Of a DNA stretch of 64,000 bases, positions 11,201-22,370 are shown one piece after another (within the stretch, counting starts at the first letter, position 1; every line of letters begins with the position of its first letter). Source of the stretch: Hofstenia miamia (lineage: Eukaryota; Xenacoelomorpha; Acoela); contig SCFE01000114.1 of NCBI GenBank assembly GCA_004352715.1, positions 1-64,000 of the forward strand, read 5' to 3'. Made by a program: the position numbers and the translations under genes. The notes below the pieces were generated by a model. The model ran no database searches, had not been told where the DNA came from, and saw only the letters and a list, made by a program, of their open reading frames with translations.

Positions 11201-12799
11201 TAAATTATTGGATTCTTCTTCTTCAGTTTCTTCTTCTGTTAAGTAACATCCTCATTCAGCAAGTCTTCTTTTTCAAAGAATGCTTGTCCATCTTTGATTA
11301 TGTTGATTTCCTGTTTGCCTGGTAGAGGATGTTACATGCATTCCCTTTTTAGAGTGACCTTTATTATCACAACTGTGGCATTTCAAGTCTCTTCTTCTGA
11401 TTTTCTTGATATTTCTGTCTTTCAGTGTTAGTTTAATGATTTCATTTTTGTCTCTTGTTGCTGTTTTGGAATTTTTACTTTCAGGTTTATTGAGGGGTAC
11501 CATTATGTTAGTTGTTACCTTCCTTATTTTGGCTTTTTCATTTATTCTGGCATTATTTTTAGTGTTATCTGTATTGCTAGTGTCTTTTACATCATTCATT
11601 CTAGTGAGTTCTCTGTGTCACATTTGATTTCAAATTGTTGTTTTATAGATTCAGGTAGACATTTACAGTTGTGTGAGAAGAGATCATACTTTGAGTATGT
11701 CACTTCTCTCAAGCTAAGTTTGAGGATTCCTTAAACTTGTTACATGTAATTTCTAAGGTCATCACATTTGTTCATTTTTTATTCTGTTTAGAATAATCCA
11801 ATATATGCTTTTTAAAGCTTTTGTCATTGTAATAAACTTTATATTTGCCTATGAGTCTTTTATAATTCACTTCTTTTCTGTATCTAATACTAGATAGGTT
11901 TGGTATGTGGCTCCACTTAAATATAGTGATAATCCCACTGCTGCTGTGCTCTGCATGACTCTCCTCTCCTCCATAGTCATTTCAAATGTAGTCATTCTGT
12001 GAATCTCTGTGAATTTCAGAAGTATCATTTTGCATACCCCTACTTCTTCATTATCACCATCTGACAGAATAGATTCATTGAATGTTGGTTGTATTTCTTA
12101 TTCTGTTTCACATCTACTTTTCACTTGTTTCTTTATGTTTTTTACCAGTTTCTTGATGATTTCCTCCTCTGTTTCTGGTTGTTTATTTGTGGTTGTCTTA
12201 ATATCATTTGGATTGACTTTTCTGGCTTTTGTGTTGCAAGTATATGTATGTCTTTTTGTTCCTCTGTTTTTCTGTTTCTTTCATTTTCATTGTTTAGCAT
12301 TAATAGTTGTAATTCATCTCAAGGACAATTGATTTCCAGTTGTTTTGTATCATTGTCTTCTCACAGTTTACTGTTTTTGTCATGCATTTCTGCCATTAGT
12401 TGCTGCAATTTTGTTTTTATTTCCTTGTTTCCTTCTCTCAAAAATTCTATTTGTCACTGGAACAAATTCCTTTGTTCTGTTAATTATGCACTAGTGTCAT
12501 TGTGAATTTTTTTCAACCATCTTTCCTTCTAAATATTTTTTGATTCAAGGTCTACTATTTGTTGGGTTAATTGTTGAATTCATAGGCTTAACTACCACTT
12601 GTCTTCCATTCCTTTTCTTTCATTTTTGTCAATTCAGTTTTGTGTTTTCTTTTTTGATTTTCACTGTCTCTAGTACTAGATCTGTGGGGGATGCTTTGAT
12701 TTCAGGTAATGTTGCTGTGTCTTGCAATTGGGGGTTCTTAACAGGTTGCAAGGGTTGTGCTCTAGACTTAGTCTCATTCTTTTTCCTTAAATGTACCAT
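11201..12799 (-). pseudogene. gag with damaged CCHC zinc knuckle (element A)
   Basis: Capsid-nucleocapsid polyprotein on the minus strand, with a likely start ATG at 12799-12797 (MVHLRKKNETKSRAQ), as in the gag starts at 23981 and 42913. The N-terminal third is coiled-coil-like and Gln/Glu/Lys-rich, and the frame is broken by many stops. The nucleocapsid knuckle at 11380-11339 reads CHSCDNKGHSKKGM: two Cys and the His are in place but the fourth ligand is Met. A basic Asn/Lys-rich region precedes the knuckle. The LTR at 12981-14344 lies just upstream and would be its 5' LTR. Confidence 0.75.
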
Positions 12800-12980
12800 T
12801 TTGCTTTAGCTATGGGTAGTCTCTTCATTCCTTTATTACATTTTAGTGGTTCAGAGCATTTTTGCTAGCTTCCTGCTCATTGTGTCTCTCCTGTTTTTTT
12901 TATGTTGTGCTTCAGTTTTGCCATTCTTTTCCCTATCCTCATAACTTTGATAAATACTGAGGTTTATTAAAGTTGAATCT

Positions 12981-14344
12981 TGTTACTTATCCTGTTCTTA
13001 TGTGCATTGATTGGTTTTGTTATAATGAGATTTTGCAATAAACAAGTGTTCTCAACCTGACTGCATCAGCTTATTATAGATCCTGCATCTAAATAGCCCT
13101 ACATATAATTATGTATATATCAACCCTGTGTACATGTAAACAATCAATGTGGCCTGCAGAAACAAGGTTCCTGAGTACACAATTACTGTAAGCACATAAA
13201 CTATAGTGGGGCTCATAGGCTCCTAATATGTATAATAGATCTCACTATTATAGGCAATGTCTATCTCCCAAATTACATAGTCTTTAGAATAACCTTAGAA
13301 ATTACTAATATTAATTTTCATTGATTCCTAACTAATTACTTTTTAAGTAACCATCAACTCCAGTTTGATAGTGGGCATCAGACTGATGACAAATCCATTC
13401 ACTGACATTCCATTCCATTGTAATGTTTCCAGACACTAATGACTCAGATCATGCTCAAAGAGGAGAGACTATTATGTGTACCCTACTTATCAGTGAATAA
13501 ATAAAAATGAAACTATTCAACTTATTCTCACTCTCAGTGGGTAATGACATTTACTAACATAAACTATGAATAAAAATTGACACTAGCTTCTATACAACAT
13601 GTAAACATGATAAAAACCTACATAAAACTATTAAGTAAAATGCAGTTTCCTAACATACATATGTGAATAAAATGCAATAACTAATCATCTAATAAATTTG
13701 GTTGCTTATCAGTAATATATAGTCAAGAAAATTTGGATCTAAAATAAGATATAAGTAATCCTAGTGTTGGCTACTTCACCTTTCTCAAATTTGTTACTAC
13801 ATGTAAGTTTGATGATAGTGAGCTAAGCACAGTTAGAATAATCCCATACGTATCCAAAACTTAAATGCAGTTCACAATCAGGGACTCAGACTTAAAGAGT
13901 AATCCTCACCATGGTTTCCTGATCATTGCTATACATGAAGTGGTTAGCTTTGCATTTTATTAATAAATCAAACTTGTGATGAGAAAGGATAAATATAATT
14001 TTGAAGAATTTATTACATCACTAACTATTTTCCTTAGTAGCTATTTATACTAGATTTTTACAAACATATTGGTATTGAAAACAAATACCTGCACTGTTCA
14101 ATTTCTGATATAGCACATAGAAGTTCTGCATGTCTTATGTCTGAAGACTAAAATAAATGTGGAGAGATTTGTCTACTGATTTATGTCAAAAAGAGCTAGC
14201 AACATATATTTGTTTGTACTATTTATTAAATCAGTTTTATTAGCAAATCTTATTAAATAGTAAAGCAGATTTTTCTTTTTATTCTTTTTCTTCTTTTTGT
14301 TTTGATCTTAGTTGCTTTTGATATTTTAATTGGATTATGCTACA
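12981..14344 (-). mobile_element. LTR shared by elements A and B
   Basis: A minus-strand LTR of about 1.36 kb, TGTTACTTATCC on the left and GGATTATGCTACA on the right. It carries the family block TTATGTGTACCCTAC. To its left lies gag of element A, so it serves as that element's 5' LTR. To its right ORF3 of another copy ends directly against it, so it is also that copy's 3' LTR. Two elements sharing one LTR is the usual product of LTR-LTR recombination or tandem insertion. It is diverged and poor in CpG, hence old. Confidence 0.78.
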
Positions 14345-14399
14345 CCCCCTATTTAGTTTTCAGTTGTTTTTAGGATAGCTTTATCTCCATGGACTAGTG

Positions 14400-15620
14400 T
14401 GCTAGCTTTTTTGGTTAGTGTTTTGCTATTGGTTCTTCCCATTATGCTTCTGCAAATTTTGGTTGTTTAGTTAACTTGAGTACTGCTTCTATTTCTGTTG
14501 TTGTTTTGATTGCATTATCATTGTTGTTTGTCTTAGCTTGTTTATCTTTCTTGTGAATATCAGGTAGAACCATTTGTACAATTGTAGGCCTCTTATGGGT
14601 TAGTTTTTCTCTCATTATAGTGTGGGGATAGAAGAATTTGAATATGCTTAGTAGGCTCTTTGTGTTCACAACTTCCTTGTAGAAAAAACTAATATTATTT
14701 AGGACATCTTCCTCTGTTACTTCTTCCAGCTTGTTTTTGTTCATCCTGATCATTGTTATTATTTCTATGTGTTTGGATATATGATAGTATCTGTATTCTT
14801 TCTGCCATATGTCTAACCATACAATATTGTTCATAAATGAGAATAACATTTTTGTTTTCAGAGACCTTTTTCTTACTTCTTGTAGTGTTTTCAGTTGGAT
14901 GTGTATTGTCTCTCCATCAGTGTACAATTTGTGGAAGTTATTGTGCCTTCTATGAATATTCTTTCTTGGTTTCCTTCTTGTAGCATTATTGTTTTTGTTA
15001 ATTTGTAGTTATTTGACATTATTATTTGTTTCACTTTCTGCTTGTTGTTTTGTACACTTGGATGTGTAATCTTACAACATTTTTGTCTTTTGGTAATCTC
15101 CATCTCAGTAGTAGCATGGGAATTGATATTGTTTTTGGTGGTGTGCAATTTAGTATTTTCATCTCTATTTGTGTTTCAATTGCTTGATATCCTCCTGTTG
15201 TTACTGTATGTTTATTCTTTGCCAGAATTGTGTTGTTAGACCCTTCTTTATTAATTTCAGTATTGTTTGTGGCTTTATNNNNNNNNNNNNNNNNNNNNNT
15301 CACTTTCTGCTTGTTGTTTTGTACACTTGGATGTGTAATCTTACAACATTTTTGTCTTTTGGTAATCTCCATCTCAGTAGTAGCATGGGAATTGATATTG
15401 TTTTTGGTGGTGTGCAATTTAGTATTTTCATCTCTATTTGTGTTTCAATTGCTTGATATCCTCCTGTTGTTACTGTATGTTTATTCTTTGCCAGAATTGT
15501 GTTGTTAGACCCTTCTTTATTAATTTCAGTATTGTTTGTGGCTTTATTTCTATTATTGATGTAATGCACGCCACACCTATTGTAGAATTGCAGGCTGGAA
15601 TTATAATTACACTAGTTAAC
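14400..15620 (-). pseudogene. ORF3 C-terminal part (element B)
   Basis: Minus-strand frames 15569-15300, 15148-14891 and 14927-14442 form the C-terminal half of the env-position protein, ending about 90 bp before the 3' LTR. It matches the copy at 45260-46250: compare GNQERIFIEG with SNQEGIYFEG, and a MNNIVWLDIW segment with a similar one there. The last part (EIEAVLKLTKQ) matches the plus-strand fragment at 18090-18274 (EKDVVLKLTKS). A gap and its repeated flanks distort 15031-15547. No known domain is recognised. It is soluble-looking, Lys/Asn-rich and helical. Confidence 0.55.
15279..15299. other. Assembly gap with duplicated flanks
   Basis: 21 N. The 248 bp to the left (15031-15278) is repeated, apparently without change, to the right (15300-15547). 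This is the mark of two contig ends that overlap but were not merged, so the duplication is probably not in the genome and the true length is about 270 bp shorter. Confidence 0.9.
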
Positions 15621-16499
15621 TAATTGACTCTGCAGAAGGTTGAAAGAGCAACCTCATAAGAACAGCCCCAATTCCAGTAATTAGAATTATTAAAACTAAC
15701 ATTGGTAATTCATCCAAGTAACTAATACTCTTTAGGTAAAATCCAAGATGACCAATTTGTATGGCTTCCAGCCAAAGTGCTGGCAAAAAGGAAAACTGCT
15801 TAACCTTAATGAATGGTGCTACCTTAAATGTCTCACATGTTATTATCTATCTCAAAAAGTAATAAACATCTCATTTTCATTTTTATTGCTCAACTCACTA
15901 AATAATAGCATGTAGTTGCCATGCATTCATGCTAACCAACAGTATAATATCATCACAGTGTATTCAATTATAGGTGCATGTACATGTTGCAGATAGGACA
16001 AAAGATTTATTATTTCCTTATACATATTTGTATCCTTAACCTAAGTGGTCCACAATTTGGGCTGGATAATCTGAAAGATCTCCAGAAGCTACATGTGGCC
16101 CCATTCTTTGAGGAAAGTACTCCCAAATTGTCACCTAGCTTACACAATAGTTTTCATATCAAAAAATTAAGTAAGATAAATATGAAGGTAAAACAGGAGT
16201 TGAAGCTAGATAAACTCTATTGACCTTTGTCTACATGTTTCCTCAATTTATACAAAACTGAGATCATTACCTGCCTTTGTTTACAATTGAATCATATCAT
16301 GTAAACTAATCATGTCAGACATTTCTTTTCCCTTGTAAATTTAATTTGAGCAATCACAAAATAGCATCATTGAGGAGACATGAAACTAATGTTTTAAACA
16401 ATATCAAAATTAACAAAGTTACATCATGTTGATGTCATTGCAAAAAGAAACAAATAGCTCTCATAAAAATCACAAAAATTTTCACTGAGTGACTCTACA
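15621..16499. other. Unidentified sequence splitting ORF3
   Basis: About 880 bp with no recognisable protein. The ORF3 N-terminal half (16500-18080) lies to the right and the C-terminal half (14400-15620) to the left, both on the minus strand, so this stretch looks like an insertion within ORF3. No clear terminal repeats or target duplication were found. The frame at 15978-16223 on the plus strand has no recognisable product. Confidence 0.4.
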
Positions 16500-18080
16500 C
16501 TATGGCTAGTTGATTGTATAGCTTTAGTATTTCTTCTAGTTTTGTTTGTGTAAACACTTCTGTGAACATCAGTTTAATTGTTGCTATTGTATGATGTCCT
16601 CATAGTTATGGTTGACTATTTCTGCTTCTCTTGTTATTTTTATCTCTACTAGATAGTGTTCATCTTCTGTTTATATCCATTCCATTGTACTCACTATACT
16701 TAAGTTTCCCCACGTCTCCATGTTTATATTGCTGATTTGTTCCTTTGTCTTGAGTGATAGTAGCAAGCTGGTTAGCAATTCATCCTCCAGTTGGATCTCT
16801 CTTTGTGTTTTTGTTGTCATTTCCAGTATTTCAACTGGTTATGTTATCCCTTCTTTCAACATTAGTTCCACTCTTTTTATTGTTTTTGTGAACAAACACT
16901 TGTGGTTTTCTTCTAAGAATCTTTTTGTCTCACTGGGTAAAGTCTGTTCAATGTTTTTCTGTTTTATGTTATCCATGATGTCTAGTGTGTCTGCTATCCT
17001 TCATTTGATTATTTTTTTCATTGTTTGCCACGGCTGTTTGTCCATTTGCTTGAGTCTGGTTTCAGACATTGCTCCCCATATATATTTCCTTGCTGCCTCT
17101 TCAAATATGGTTATTTCATTTGGATATATCTCTGGTTGGTTTGCTATCATTGCAATAGATATTTTGTACATTGGTTTTTTTTTTGTGATTATTCACATTA
17201 TGTTTAGTGTGCATTAGCTTTTCATATTTTCCTGGTGATGGTAATTTTTCTAATAGGCCCTTCAGAAGCCAGTTGTTTGTTGTGGTGTTTATGGGTGAAA
17301 AACTATTTCATATTTCTTTGCCTTTATTATTTGGTTCCTGGTTTTTCATGACATTTTAATTTCAGGTTTTCTTCTTCTGTTAGGCATATTGCTAGGATCC
17401 ATGCAGTTGTATGATATCTGATTTCTGGAGAACTTATTTCCTCAAATATTTCTTTCTTAAAGTCTTTTTTAGTATTCAGTTCCTAGGCTTTTTTTTATCT
17501 TGTGAAATATGACTTCTATAGACTTGCTGTATTTTCTTGATGGTGTTTTTATGTGTATTTGTGGCCATTTTTCTTCTGTTTTCTTATCCATTTTCATTTT
17601 TGTCCATATTTCTTTTATCTGTTTTAAATGCTCTTGTCTTTGATTAAGACTGCATTTGATGTGTAGTTGTGTTGCTTTCTCAAGGTTGTCTTTTGTTGTT
17701 GTCATTTCTATACTTTTTGTTTGACTATATAGTTTAATTTCAATCCATAGTTCTACCATTGATCTATAAGCATGTACCCAATAATCTATTTGTAGATTAA
17801 ATTTGATAAGTTCAGATAACATTGTTTTGTTCTATGTTCATTCTTCTGTGAATAGGTTCTGCACTTGCATGCACATTTTGTTTTGGAATTCTGATATTTT
17901 ATCCATTGTTGTGAGTGCCACCAACACTATTTGTACTTTTTGTATTTTGGCCATTCTTAGCATTTGTTCTATTTGTTTTTCTAGGATTAAATTCCTTCTC
18001 TTTTAATATATGAACTATTGTGAGATTCTCTTTGTCTATGTTGATTTGTTCAATTGCATCTATTTTGTTTTTAAAAGCCA
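16500..18080 (-). pseudogene. ORF3 N-terminal part (element B)
   Basis: Second copy of the env-position frame, minus strand, broken by frameshifts. It runs from a piece with INIDKENLTIVHILKEKE near 18050-17990 (compare LNLDKNNLLIVYYVKEN in the 7-kb copy), through 17822-17469 with LYSQTKSIEMT and EHLKQIKEIW, to a Lys-rich stretch near 17050-16880. The true N terminus is cut at about 18081, where it abuts an inverted ORF3 piece on the other strand. Same unknown function as the other copies. Confidence 0.55.
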
Positions 18081-18089
18081 TTATGTTGA

Positions 18090-18291
18090 AAACACTACAA
18101 AACCCATCATTTATCAAACACAAAAAGATGCTCACAACTGAAAAAGATGTAGTACTGAAGTTAACAAAATCCAAGCAATACAAAAATCTCAACTGGGAGA
18201 TGCCAGAAACAAATAACCTGATAAGAAGAGCCACTGAAATGGTCCATGGAGAAAGAGTCATCATTCTTAATTAGCTATGCAAGAGAAGGGG
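18090..18291 (+). pseudogene. ORF3 C-terminal tip, plus strand
   Basis: A short plus-strand remnant (frame closing at 18274) whose EKDVVLKLTKS block matches the minus-strand ORF3 C terminus near 14490. It ends a few bases before the plus-strand LTR at 18292, exactly where ORF3 meets its 3' LTR in the other copies. It therefore belongs to a separate element in reverse orientation, fused at about 18085 to the minus-strand ORF3 of element B. Confidence 0.55.
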
Positions 18292-19009
18292 TGTTGCATA
18301 ATCCATGTTTGTGGTTGAATAAAGAGAAATTACAGACACAACTAAGACAAGCAATATAATAAATAATTGATTAAATGTAAAGACATTGTTATTATCCTTT
18401 GATTATTTATACTATTTTTATATAGTGCAGTTTTGATATTAATTACATCAGCAAAACAGTTTGACAAAAAATGAAAAGATGATCTTACATTTGCTAATTA
18501 ATGCTGACATTGCATAATATTAGCAAATTAAGAAAAAGAGGGAAAATTGTCAACAATGCTTACTAACAGGTACTTCCTGATTGTTTGATTGTTTATGAGA
18601 ATTTGAAATAAATATGCAGTAATTGATGTAATTGTGATGAATTAATTTTACTGGATTTACTTTGTTATTTTAGTCAGGTTTATTTAATTATATTCATGGA
18701 AAGCTAAACATTTGAGCATGAGAGTAGTCTGCAGATGGTCCCCAAATCTGGCTAAAGGAATTTCAGAGAAGCTGCATGATCCAGCNAGTGTAGCTGGTAG
18801 CCAGGACTTCTAATTTAATCTTAAGTTAGGTTTGCATGCCATGGGCATGTTTGCTTTTATAATTAACTTATCCAATTGTATATCCATTGTTATTCAACTA
18901 TCAACCTATATACAATTCCTACTTTCTGCTGGTGGCATTAATTGCTCACATATACAGAGGGACTTCATGTATGATTATGAATATAGGGATAATATATGTA
19001 GGGAATTAT
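18292..19009 (+). mobile_element. 3' LTR of a plus-strand copy, truncated
   Basis: It starts with TGTTGCATAATCC and is collinear with the first ~900 bp of the plus-strand LTR at 4635-5740 (shared blocks such as GGAAAGCTAAA and AATCTTAAGTTAGGT). The right end is missing: at about 19009 it runs straight into a minus-strand reverse transcriptase fragment. A single N lies at 18786. Confidence 0.72.
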
Positions 19010-20144
19010 AACAGCATGTCCTCAATTCTTGGCAGTGGGTATGATCCTTTTCCATTACTTTGTTGAGTTTCTGAAAGTCTATACACAATCTATGTTTGTT
19101 TTCTTGTTTCATTAACACTGTTGGCACTGCATATGGGCTTTCACTTGATCAAATCATTTGTTATTGATCAACTCATTCAAGATTTAGATGTATTTGTCCC
19201 TTAATTGTTCTGGTGCTCTTCTTACAGGCAACTTTATCAGTTTGTCTGTAGTTGTTACTATTTTCTGAGTTTCCCCTATAGCACTGTTCCATGCTGATTT
19301 TTGCCATAGTTGAATATTTTCTTGTGTTTCTCCAGTACATTTTTCAGCTGTTTCTTTTTTCCCTGCAAATTTTGCTATTCCTCTTCTTTTATTTCCAGTT
19401 TCTTGTATTCTTCCTGTTCTTCACCTTTCATCTCTATGTCCTTGAATCAGCCTTTGGGACTAAGTGTTACCTTGATGGTGTTCATCCAATTGCCCTTGAG
19501 TCACTTTGTGGATTACTTTCAACTTTCATCTGCTCTTCCTTGAATAAACAGTGCAGATTACTCACTCATTGTTTTAAATTGATTTCCAAATTATCTTGAT
19601 ACTGGATTTGATATATTTTCCATATATTTTCACACTTAATTTTTTCATATTAGCATTTCTATAGGTCACATTTAGAATCAGTATCATTCCTTATCAATTT
19701 TTGATTCTACATACACTTGACAGCATTGATACTCTCTTTGTGTTGATTCTCTTCTGTTTGTATAACATGATGTCCACTAGTATTTGTTGCTCTTTTTTTA
19801 TTACATGCATTCTCCATTGGTATGGTTGCAGTTTCATGTCTCCTTCCAATTTGAATGTTATTGTCATATTTCTTTCTTGTTCTTCTTCAATTTCTATCTC
19901 TTCTTGTTTTACCTTTATTGTCTTGTTCACATAGTTTATGAAACATTTGTTTTTCATTAGGAAATCATCTCCAAGTATCAATTCATAAGGTAATAAGTTA
20001 TTGTGTGTGTCAACCACTACCAGCAATTGTTCAAATGTTGTGTTTGCTATTTGCATTATTACCAATTCTATCAGTCCTTTAGTATCAATGTATTCTCCCA
20101 ATACATTGATTAGTGTTTTATTATTGAGGTGGCTGCTCCTGTAT
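19010..20144 (-). pseudogene. Protease and reverse transcriptase start (element C)
   Basis: Minus strand: 20101-19694 is the body of a retropepsin with a well-kept LPYELILGDDFLMKNKCFI. Near 19140-19020 the reverse transcriptase fingers appear (LCIDFQKLNKVMEKD, preceded by a KQENKH segment). The rest of reverse transcriptase, RNase H and integrase are lost at the 19009 junction. The active-site strand of this protease is cut by the solo LTR at 20145-22370: DTGAA is recovered only by reading across the insertion (right part at 22371-22400). Its gag is at 22415-23981. Confidence 0.75.
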
Positions 20145-22370
20145 TGTAATATCCTCTACCAGGCTTTATCACTGTTGACTCACTGTAACATTGATTGTGT
20201 TATTGCAGGTTGGGATTTACTAGAAGTTACTGCTTACTTAGTTTCTCCTATTGCATTATGTAATCACGATTAACCATTCACTTTTTAGGTGATGAACCAG
20301 AACAGTAACTTCTGCATCAACTGTTCAGTGGGCATCTGCCCAAAGCAGATCTCCACATCCAATTTCACCACTCCTTCCAATGCTTGAGTGCTACCTCTCA
20401 GCTCAATCAAGATAGCTTATGTGTACCTTACATTAGCTCAGTGCTTACTCAAGACACAACACAACTCAACTTAATCTCTATTGTGTGAAAGTGTTATCTA
20501 CTCGCAACTGGACACTGTCACTAGTTGTTCATTCAATATTACATGTAACCATAACCAAAATATATTGGCTCTATTAAATAAACAAATATCGAACAACTTC
20601 CTAACCTACAATTATTGTAACATCCTCCACCTAGCTTATTACGCCGTGTCTGATTACTGATAATGAGTGCTTAGTAATTCGCAGGTGAGGTGTTACTACA
20701 TTGTCGAACCATCAGACTATCCTCTATTATTAACTAGTTGTGTTAATAAAATGATTGAGTATTCACTATCACTGTTTAGGTGACGAAGTGGTCAGATGTT
20801 TCCTCTTCAGTTCTTCTGTGGGCCACTGCCCAAAGCCGATCTCCACAACACAGCTCCTCCTCTTCTACAACGATGGTTGAGTCCACAGCACCACCTCAGC
20901 TCAACTGGAATTAGTTATGTGTACCTTAATTTAGCTCAGTGCGTGCACTCATGTCAAGTTGTAACTGACTTAAACTCAATTTTGTAAAGTGTTTGTTGAT
21001 TTGTTTAAGTAAAGCAACCAGGTGTTGACACTAACTGCATAACATTAAAAGTAGCCATTACCACAAAACTATCGGCTTAATTGTTTAAGTAATAATATTG
21101 CAGTTTCCTATACCTACATTTACTAATACTACATGTAAAGTCATTTATCAGGTCAATTATCGTCGAGTCTCCTACATTTAAGAATATATAAATATCCCTA
21201 GGTGTCGACTTTCCAGTCGTTTCAAGCATTGATTATTTAATACATGTAGTGATCAGTAGTCAGACTAGGTGAGAATCGAAAAAACTCCTAACCGTAACTT
21301 AAGTGCGGTTTCGTGACTGGCACAAGGACCCTGAGAATCGATCCTGTGATGGACTCCAGCCACTACTAGACACAACTCGCCTAGCTGTACATTTTACTAA
21401 ATAATCAAACCAGATAAAGTAGAAATGAAAATTAAATAAACTCCGAAGAATTTATTGTTCATCAAAATTATGGTTGAATCAAAGCTATTTATAAAATTTC
21501 TACAAAAGTACCTGCCGATTTTAAATTTCAAATGATTCGTCTGCCAATATGGCTGTTCATACGTAAGCATTAGTTTGCTCAATTTAATTTGTCAATTATT
21601 TCTTGATTGGCTAACAAGTTTTCTTATTTTGAACAATATTAAATCTTAGTTGCATTTTACAAAAATAACTAAAGTTCATTAACTAAATTTTTACAATTAA
21701 TTTCAATTAATAATCATTCGACGTTATTCAGCTTTAGTTGCTTTTTTGGATGATGCTACATTATAATTACTACATGTAAGACCATTATTGGTCAATTATA
21801 GGTCACTTAATTTAGATCTGAAAATATATTAATAAATTCCCTAAGGTTTGGTCATCCAACCATTTGTTGAAGGTCTATTATCTAATACATGTAGTTGGAA
21901 ATGCTAGTCGGCTAATCAAGAGAAAACCCCTACACCTAACCTAAGTGCACTTTCATGATCTGGCACAGAGACCCTTGAATCGTTCCCTGTAATGGATCCA
22001 GACCACTACTAAACACTGCTTGATTAGCTCGACATTGTATTAATAATCAAACCTTTAATAAGATGAAATAAATAGAATTCTAAGTAAAATTCTTTATCAA
22101 TGCTTACAATAGTTCTAATTGTATTTATAGTAATTTTAAGAGAAGTACCTGTTGATTTAAATTTAAACATCTGCCAAGATGGCGGCTAAAAATAATCTAA
22201 GCAACAATTTGTCAAAAACGTTTTATCAACAAATACATTTATCTCTTTTTCTACACATGTTATTTTCTTGGTTGCAATATACAAAATCAAACTGAAATAA
22301 TTACACTCGATTTAATCTTCTGCGGCGTTTTTTGCAGCTTAATTCTGTTTAATTGTTGGATGATGCTACA
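20145..22370 (-). mobile_element. Outer solo LTR (TSD GTAT), split by a second solo LTR
   Basis: It runs from TGTAATATCCTCTACC to GGATGATGCTACA, with perfect GTAT duplications at 20141-20144 and 22371-22374. Without the nested LTR and its TTAT duplicate it is about 1.08 kb. The insertion point is inside the Asp and Thr codons of the protease DTG active site of element C. No internal genes are present, so it is a solo LTR left by recombination between two LTRs of a former full element. Confidence 0.93.
20616..21760 (-). mobile_element. Inner solo LTR (TSD TTAT), CpG-rich and young
   Basis: The best-preserved complete LTR here: 1145 bp, TGTAACATCCTCC to GGATGATGCTACA, flanked by perfect TTAT at 20612-20615 and 21761-21764. 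Removing it rejoins the outer LTR in register (CTTCCTAACCTACAATTAT then AATTACTACATG). The ends are imperfect inverted repeats. About 25 CpG remain. It closely matches the LTR at the window start. As the last insertion in the stack it must be the youngest of the three layers. Confidence 0.95.

Noticed and set aside
12009-12809. Long plus-strand frames, hydrophobic and Phe/Ser/Cys-rich, looking like membrane proteins
   Set aside because: They are antisense shadows of the minus-strand gag; antisense of Lys/Glu/Asn-rich coding reads as Phe/Leu/Ser. The same holds for the plus-strand frames at 6679-7263, 16720-17217, 22353-22946 and 46219-46914.
15031-15547. Genuine tandem duplication of 248 bp
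   Set aside because: The copies appear identical and meet at a run of N, the usual sign of an unmerged contig overlap.
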